Positions 31,264-33,708 of a stretch of DNA of 33,708 bases are shown piece by piece; position 1 is the stretch's first letter; every line of letters starts with the position of its first letter. The stretch spans positions 1 through 33,708 of the forward strand of contig JAFTST010000064.1 of assembly GCA_017467165.1 (NCBI GenBank), read 5' to 3'. The position numbers were made by a program, and so were the translations under genes. The DNA comes from Clostridia bacterium (GTDB taxonomy: Bacteria; Bacillota; Clostridia; Oscillospirales; CAG-272). The notes beneath the pieces are model-generated. The model was not told the DNA's origin, did no database searches, and saw only the letters and a program-made list of their open reading frames with translations.

Positions 31264-32622
31264 ATGACTATTACTAAAACTAAGGAACCTGCTTTCCACA
31301 TTACAGGAGAGGTTGGTTGGATAAACGACCCAAACGGCTTGATATATTATAAAGGTCAATATCACGTATTTTTTCAGTATTATCCCGAGGACACCAAGTG
31401 GGGCCCTATGCACTGGGGACACGTTGTCAGCGACGATTTAACCAACTGGAAATATATGCCTATCGCTCTTTATCCCGGAGATGACTTTGACAAGAACGGT
31501 TGCTTTTCGGGTAGCGCTATTATACACGACGGAAAGCTGTGGCTTATGTACACCGGCTTCATCGAGAACGAGGGTGGCGAGAGCATAAGACAGGTTCAAT
31601 GTCTTGCAGAAAGCGAGGACGGCGTCACCTTTAAGAAGCACGGTATAGTTATTGGAGAGGATAAGCTCCCCGCGGGCTACGCTCCCTGTGACTTCCGCGA
31701 CCCGAAGGTGTGGCGCCACGGCGACTTCTTCTGGTGTATCGTTGCGGCAAGGAAAACCGAGGGAAAAGGCAGAATACTTCTCTTTAAATCAAGCGATTTA
31801 TTTGGCTGGGAGCTTGTGAACGACCTCTTTGACGCAGATTCCGCCGGAAAAATGATTGAGTGCCCCGACTACAACGAGGAGCTGGGCTGCCTGTTCTTCT
31901 GCGAGCAGTATCAGCCGAGCGAAAACGGTATTCATCTCAATATACATAGCTGTCGCTGGTGCACGGGAAGAATAGATTATTCCACAGGAAGATTTGTCGA
32001 GAAGGCGCGCGGTATTGTAGACTACGGCTTTGATATCTACGCTCCGCAGTCCTTCGCAGGCGAGCATCTATTTATGGGCTGGCTCAATATGTGGGACAGA
32101 AGCGTTCCCTCGGCAAAATACGGCTTTGCAGGTATGCTCACAGTACCGAGAACGATGGCGATAAAGGACGGAAGGCTGTATCAGGAGCCCAAGGTCAGCA
32201 CCACCGAGGTATTTAGGACTACCCTTTCCGACAGGATCTACGATAAGGCTGTCACGGGTGTTATCACCGTTCGTGCGACGGGTCTTGAGGCGCTTGAATT
32301 AAAGCTGCGCACAGACGGCAAAAATTCCACCTCCCTTGTCCTTTCGAATGGCGAGTGGGTATTTGACCGCTCGGGCTCGGGCGAGGCTATAACAGGCGAG
32401 GAAAAGGACGCTGATTCGCTCGCAGGTATTCGCCGTATGCCATACTCCGCCTCGGACGAGGTAACTCTGACTATCGTTATGGATGAGTTTTCCGTGGAGA
32501 TTTTTGAGGACGGCAGAGCTATGTCCTCGACGATTTATCCCCCCGAGGGCGCAGACGGCATAGAGCTTACCGTTAAGGCAGATAGCTGTGAATACACAAG
32601 AGCAGACGTCAATCTGAAATAA
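31264..32622 (+). CDS. Cytoplasmic GH32 beta-fructofuranosidase (sucrose/fructo-oligosaccharide hydrolase)
   Basis: The protein has 452 aa with no signal peptide, so it acts inside the cell. GH32 motifs: W19INDPNG with nucleophile D22, 'FFQYYPEDTKWGPMHWGHV', 'CFSGSA', R145DPK with D146, and E199CPD with acid/base E199. A C-terminal sandwich with 'MDEFSVEIFEDGRAMSSTIY' follows. Length is typical for SacA/ScrB-type enzymes (~450-490). It should split imported fructo-oligosaccharides or sucrose to fructose (and glucose), feeding the fructokinase. No phosphotransferase system is seen, so unphosphorylated substrate is likelier than sucrose 6-phosphate. The start ATG 31264 has only a modest site (AAGAAAGATTTACT). 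It is the last gene before a strong terminator. Confidence 0.9.
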   Translation: MTITKTKEPAFHITGEVGWINDPNGLIYYKGQYHVFFQYYPEDTKWGPMHWGHVVSDDLTNWKYMPIALYPGDDFDKNGCFSGSAIIHDGKLWLMYTGFIENEGGESIRQVQCLAESEDGVTFKKHGIVIGEDKLPAGYAPCDFRDPKVWRHGDFFWCIVAARKTEGKGRILLFKSSDLFGWELVNDLFDADSAGKMIECPDYNEELGCLFFCEQYQPSENGIHLNIHSCRWCTGRIDYSTGRFVEKARGIVDYGFDIYAPQSFAGEHLFMGWLNMWDRSVPSAKYGFAGMLTVPRTMAIKDGRLYQEPKVSTTEVFRTTLSDRIYDKAVTGVITVRATGLEALELKLRTDGKNSTSLVLSNGEWVFDRSGSGEAITGEEKDADSLAGIRRMPYSASDEVTLTIVMDEFSVEIFEDGRAMSSTIYPPEGADGIELTVKADSCEYTRADVNLK

Positions 32623-32630
32623 TTAAACAA

Positions 32631-32664
32631 AAAAACGAGCAGTGAGTTAACACTGCTCGTTTTC
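32631..32664 (+). terminator. Rho-independent terminator of the fructan locus
   Basis: ACGAGCAGTG (32635-32644) and CACTGCTCGT (32651-32660) form a perfect 10-bp stem around AGTTAA, flanked by A's and followed by TTTTC. It lies 9 bp after the cytoplasmic GH32 stop. Confidence 0.85.
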
Positions 32665-32719
32665 TAATATCGCGCTCAAGCGGGGGCGCTTGGCTGCTCG
32701 TTTGACACGGGGTGGCCCT

Positions 32720-32746
32720 TTTTTATTTTCTTATGCTTGTTTTGGT
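32720..32746. repeat. Direct repeat, left copy: relic of an ABC-ATPase gene 3' end
   Basis: These 27 bases equal 33492-33518 except at two positions. Read on the minus strand they encode T-K-T-S-I-R-K-stop, against T-E-T-S-I-R-K-stop in the ATPase at the right edge. Further upstream the similarity fades. It is a relic of a duplicated 3' end or an attachment-like target duplication. Confidence 0.65.
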
Positions 32747-32779
32747 GTCATTTTCCCGTTTTAATAGCCCTCTATGCAA

Positions 32780-32819
32780 GACGGCTCACATAATCATTGA
32801 CAGAGCTGTCGGTTTTTTT
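32780..32819 (+). terminator. Possible weak terminator
   Basis: GACGGCTC (32780-32787) pairs with GAGCTGTC (32803-32810) with one wobble, a 15-nt loop, and GG plus seven T after it. It may act as a second stop behind the fructan locus. The rest of 32665-32908 shows no gene. Confidence 0.35.
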
Positions 32820-32908
32820 GGGCGTTTCCTTTCTCCACGAGTCATTCCCCCCGCACCATCAAAATACAATCCTCACACAGACGGAAGGAAGCTGTGTCCG
32901 ATATTATC

Positions 32909-33064
32909 CTACCGCACAGCGCTGACGCGTTCAGTGGGGGTTATACGAATTGCGCCGCCCTCAGAGCTGATTTTTAAAGGTGTGTCTGTAGTTATTGATA
33001 GCTCCTCTCTCAGAGGTTTCGGTATAACCAATCTCCCCAGCCCATCAATCCTTGCTTCCTTCAT
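32909..33064 (-). CDS. AbrB-like (SpoVT/AbrB swapped-hairpin) small transcription regulator
   Basis: ATG 33064 (51 aa, stop TAG 32911-32909) follows TTGGAGGAAGAG, a strong ribosome binding site. Residues 4-44, with 'ARIDGLGRLVIPKPLREELS' and then 'TPLKISSEGGAIRITP', match the AbrB N-terminal DNA-binding domain (family pattern R-D-LGR-V-IP-E-R--L-I--GD-LEI----G-I-L). The length is that of a lone DNA-binding domain; such proteins act as dimers, either as transition-state-type regulators or as antitoxin-like proteins. No toxin partner is visible. It is divergent from the XRE gene at 33179, with promoter sequence and AT-rich palindromes in between. Confidence 0.78.
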   Translation of the reverse strand: MKEARIDGLGRLVIPKPLREELSITTDTPLKISSEGGAIRITPTERVSAVR

Positions 33065-33085
33065 CTCTTCCTCCAACGGTATATT

Positions 33086-33095
33086 ATGTATACAT
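33086..33095. promoter_or_regulatory. AT-rich palindrome in the divergent AbrB/XRE promoter region
   Basis: ATGTATACAT is a perfect 10-bp palindrome, overlapping the edge of the AbrB -10 box. Related pieces (TTGTATGTG at 33102-33110) follow. It is a plausible site for the XRE protein or for AbrB itself. Confidence 0.35.
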
Positions 33096-33122
33096 TATAT
33101 ATTGTATGTGTCTACTCGTCAA
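33094..33122 (-). promoter_or_regulatory. Promoter of the AbrB-like gene
   Basis: Minus strand: TTGACG (33122-33117), 17-nt spacer, TATAAT (33099-33094). The start would be near 33087, ~25 nt before the ATG. Confidence 0.65.
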
Positions 33123-33178
33123 ATACAAAAAAATATATAATTATCTTATTGATACATTACATAACGTGAGGATAAGAA

Positions 33179-33385
33179 ATGAAGCTTCGTATACTTGATA
33201 TTCTTAAGGAAAAGGGCAAAACCAAATATTGGCTGTATATACAGCTCGGTCTTAGCTATCAGAATTTTAACAACATTGTCAACAACAAGACGAAGGGGAT
33301 AAAATTCGAGAATTTAAAGGCTATATGCGACATTCTTGAATGTACTCCGAACGATTTGTTTGAGGAATACTGCGAGAGGCGCTGA
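33179..33385 (+). CDS. XRE (Cro/CI)-family small transcription regulator
   Basis: The protein has 68 aa; ATG 33179 follows GAGGATAAGAA. It is a lone helix-turn-helix of the Cro/CI type (HTH_26-like): 'ILDILKEKGKTKYWLYIQLG', then 'SYQNFNNIVNNKTKGIKFEN', then 'LKAICDILECTPNDLFEEY'. This last piece is the usual closing helix with C-P-x-D-L. Such short proteins repress their own and neighbouring promoters. It is divergent from the AbrB-like gene and lies in the small block bounded by the 27-bp direct repeat, so it may belong to an inserted element (inference). Confidence 0.85.
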   Translation: MKLRILDILKEKGKTKYWLYIQLGLSYQNFNNIVNNKTKGIKFENLKAICDILECTPNDLFEEYCERR

Positions 33386-33436
33386 GCGAGATAAGCACCG
33401 ACGCATATATGGCTTATTTTTAGCCATAAAATAATT

Positions 33437-33468
33437 AAAGGGTACGGCATTTTCGCCGTACCCTTTTT
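33437..33468. terminator. Bidirectional terminator between the XRE and ABC-ATPase genes
   Basis: GGGTACGGC (33440-33448) and GCCGTACCC (33455-33463) form a 9-bp stem around ATTTTC, with AAA before and TTTTT after, so it serves both the plus-strand XRE gene and the minus-strand ATPase gene. A smaller hairpin, ATGGCT/AGCCAT, lies just to its left. Confidence 0.8.
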
Positions 33469-33491
33469 CGCTTCGGAGTGACTCCTATGTA

Positions 33492-33518
33492 TTTTTATTT
33501 TCTTATGCTGGTTTCGGT
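33492..33518. repeat. Direct repeat, right copy: 3' end of the ABC-ATPase gene
   Basis: It matches 32720-32746 at 25 of 27 positions and contains the last seven codons and stop of the ATPase gene 33495-33708 on the minus strand. The two copies are 772 bp apart and enclose the AbrB-like and XRE genes. Confidence 0.65.
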
Positions 33519-33708
33519 AGCCTTCTCGAAGATATGAATTGCCTCCTCGTCAAAGCCGAGAATAATCTCGCTGTGGCGCTGGGGGTTCTTCTTGAGCTTC
33601 GCCGCGGCGGTGATGCTCGTCGCGCTCTTTTCGATATCAGCCTCTGCGTTAAGGTCCATATTGGCGTAGATTATAGTTTCGTTGCCGAGAGCCTCGATGA
33701 CCTCGACC
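33495..33708 (-). CDS. ABC transporter ATPase (MsmK/UgpC type), C-terminal 70 residues only
   Basis: The minus strand is open from the window edge to TAA 33497-33495. The visible part reads 'VEVIEALGNETIIYANMDL', a TOBE_2 segment (family pattern V-E-LG-ET-LY--L), then 'HSEIILGFDEEAIHIFEKAT' and 'ETSIRK', corresponding to the family's F(D/E)-x-E-x-IH-F(D)-x-xT end. It is therefore a second MsmK/UgpC-like ATPase besides the one at 11256. The ATP-binding motifs lie outside the window, so activity and partners cannot be judged. Confidence 0.78.
   Translation of the reverse strand, partial: VEVIEALGNETIIYANMDLNAEADIEKSATSITAAAKLKKNPQRHSEIILGFDEEAIHIFEKATETSIRK

Noticed and set aside
1..33708. CRISPR arrays, rRNA, tRNA, transposases or integrases
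   Set aside because: I looked for regular repeat-spacer series, tRNA-like cloverleaf ends and transposase or integrase motifs and saw none.

Overview
The window looks like a chromosomal piece of an uncultured gut-type Bacillota (Clostridia; Oscillospiraceae- or Christensenellales-like by general style). The signs are strong purine-rich ribosome binding sites, near-consensus sigma-A promoters, TTG and GTG starts, moderate GC, lipoprotein signal peptides and carbohydrate ABC systems that rely on an MsmK-type ATPase. I could run no database search, so the taxonomic placement is inference.

Left part (1-10.8 kb), mostly minus strand. An oligopeptide-type solute-binding protein (cut by the window edge) lies behind a lipoprotein with an InlB-like repeat; both follow a good promoter and a leader that can fold. 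Next is a tiny plus-strand relic: a consensus promoter, the first ~27 codons of a GH13 alpha-glucosidase joined in frame to a short tail, and a terminator. Then come a 1065-aa membrane-anchored beta-helix/coiled-coil surface protein, a small Cys-rich protein, and a regulator with helix-turn-helix domains at both ends. The regulator's consensus promoter is followed by two copies of a perfect palindrome. A D-lactate dehydrogenase (plus strand) and a concanavalin-like-fold protein (minus strand) complete this part.

Middle and right (11.1-32.7 kb) is one co-directional run of 14 genes ending at a strong terminator: a fructan-utilisation locus. The order is MsmK-like ATPase (with an ~86-residue insertion), unknown membrane protein, PfkB fructokinase, large GH32 lipoprotein, LacI-family regulator, sugar-binding lipoprotein, two permeases, a second GH32 lipoprotein (WMNEPH motif; broken by a 1-nt deletion), a four-module putative carbohydrate-binding lipoprotein, a 42-aa small protein, a secreted three-module putative binding protein, a FIVAR-type lipoprotein, and a cytoplasmic GH32. 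The inferred flow is: surface proteins hold and cut fructan, the ABC importer takes up oligosaccharides, the cytoplasmic GH32 releases fructose, and the kinase makes fructose 6-phosphate.

Right end (32.7-33.7 kb). A short block carries a 51-aa AbrB-like gene and a 68-aa XRE-type gene. It is flanked by a 27-bp near-perfect direct repeat. One copy is the 3' end of another MsmK/UgpC-type ATPase gene that runs off the window; the other is a relic of the same 3' end.

No rRNA, tRNA, CRISPR array, transposase or integrase was recognised.
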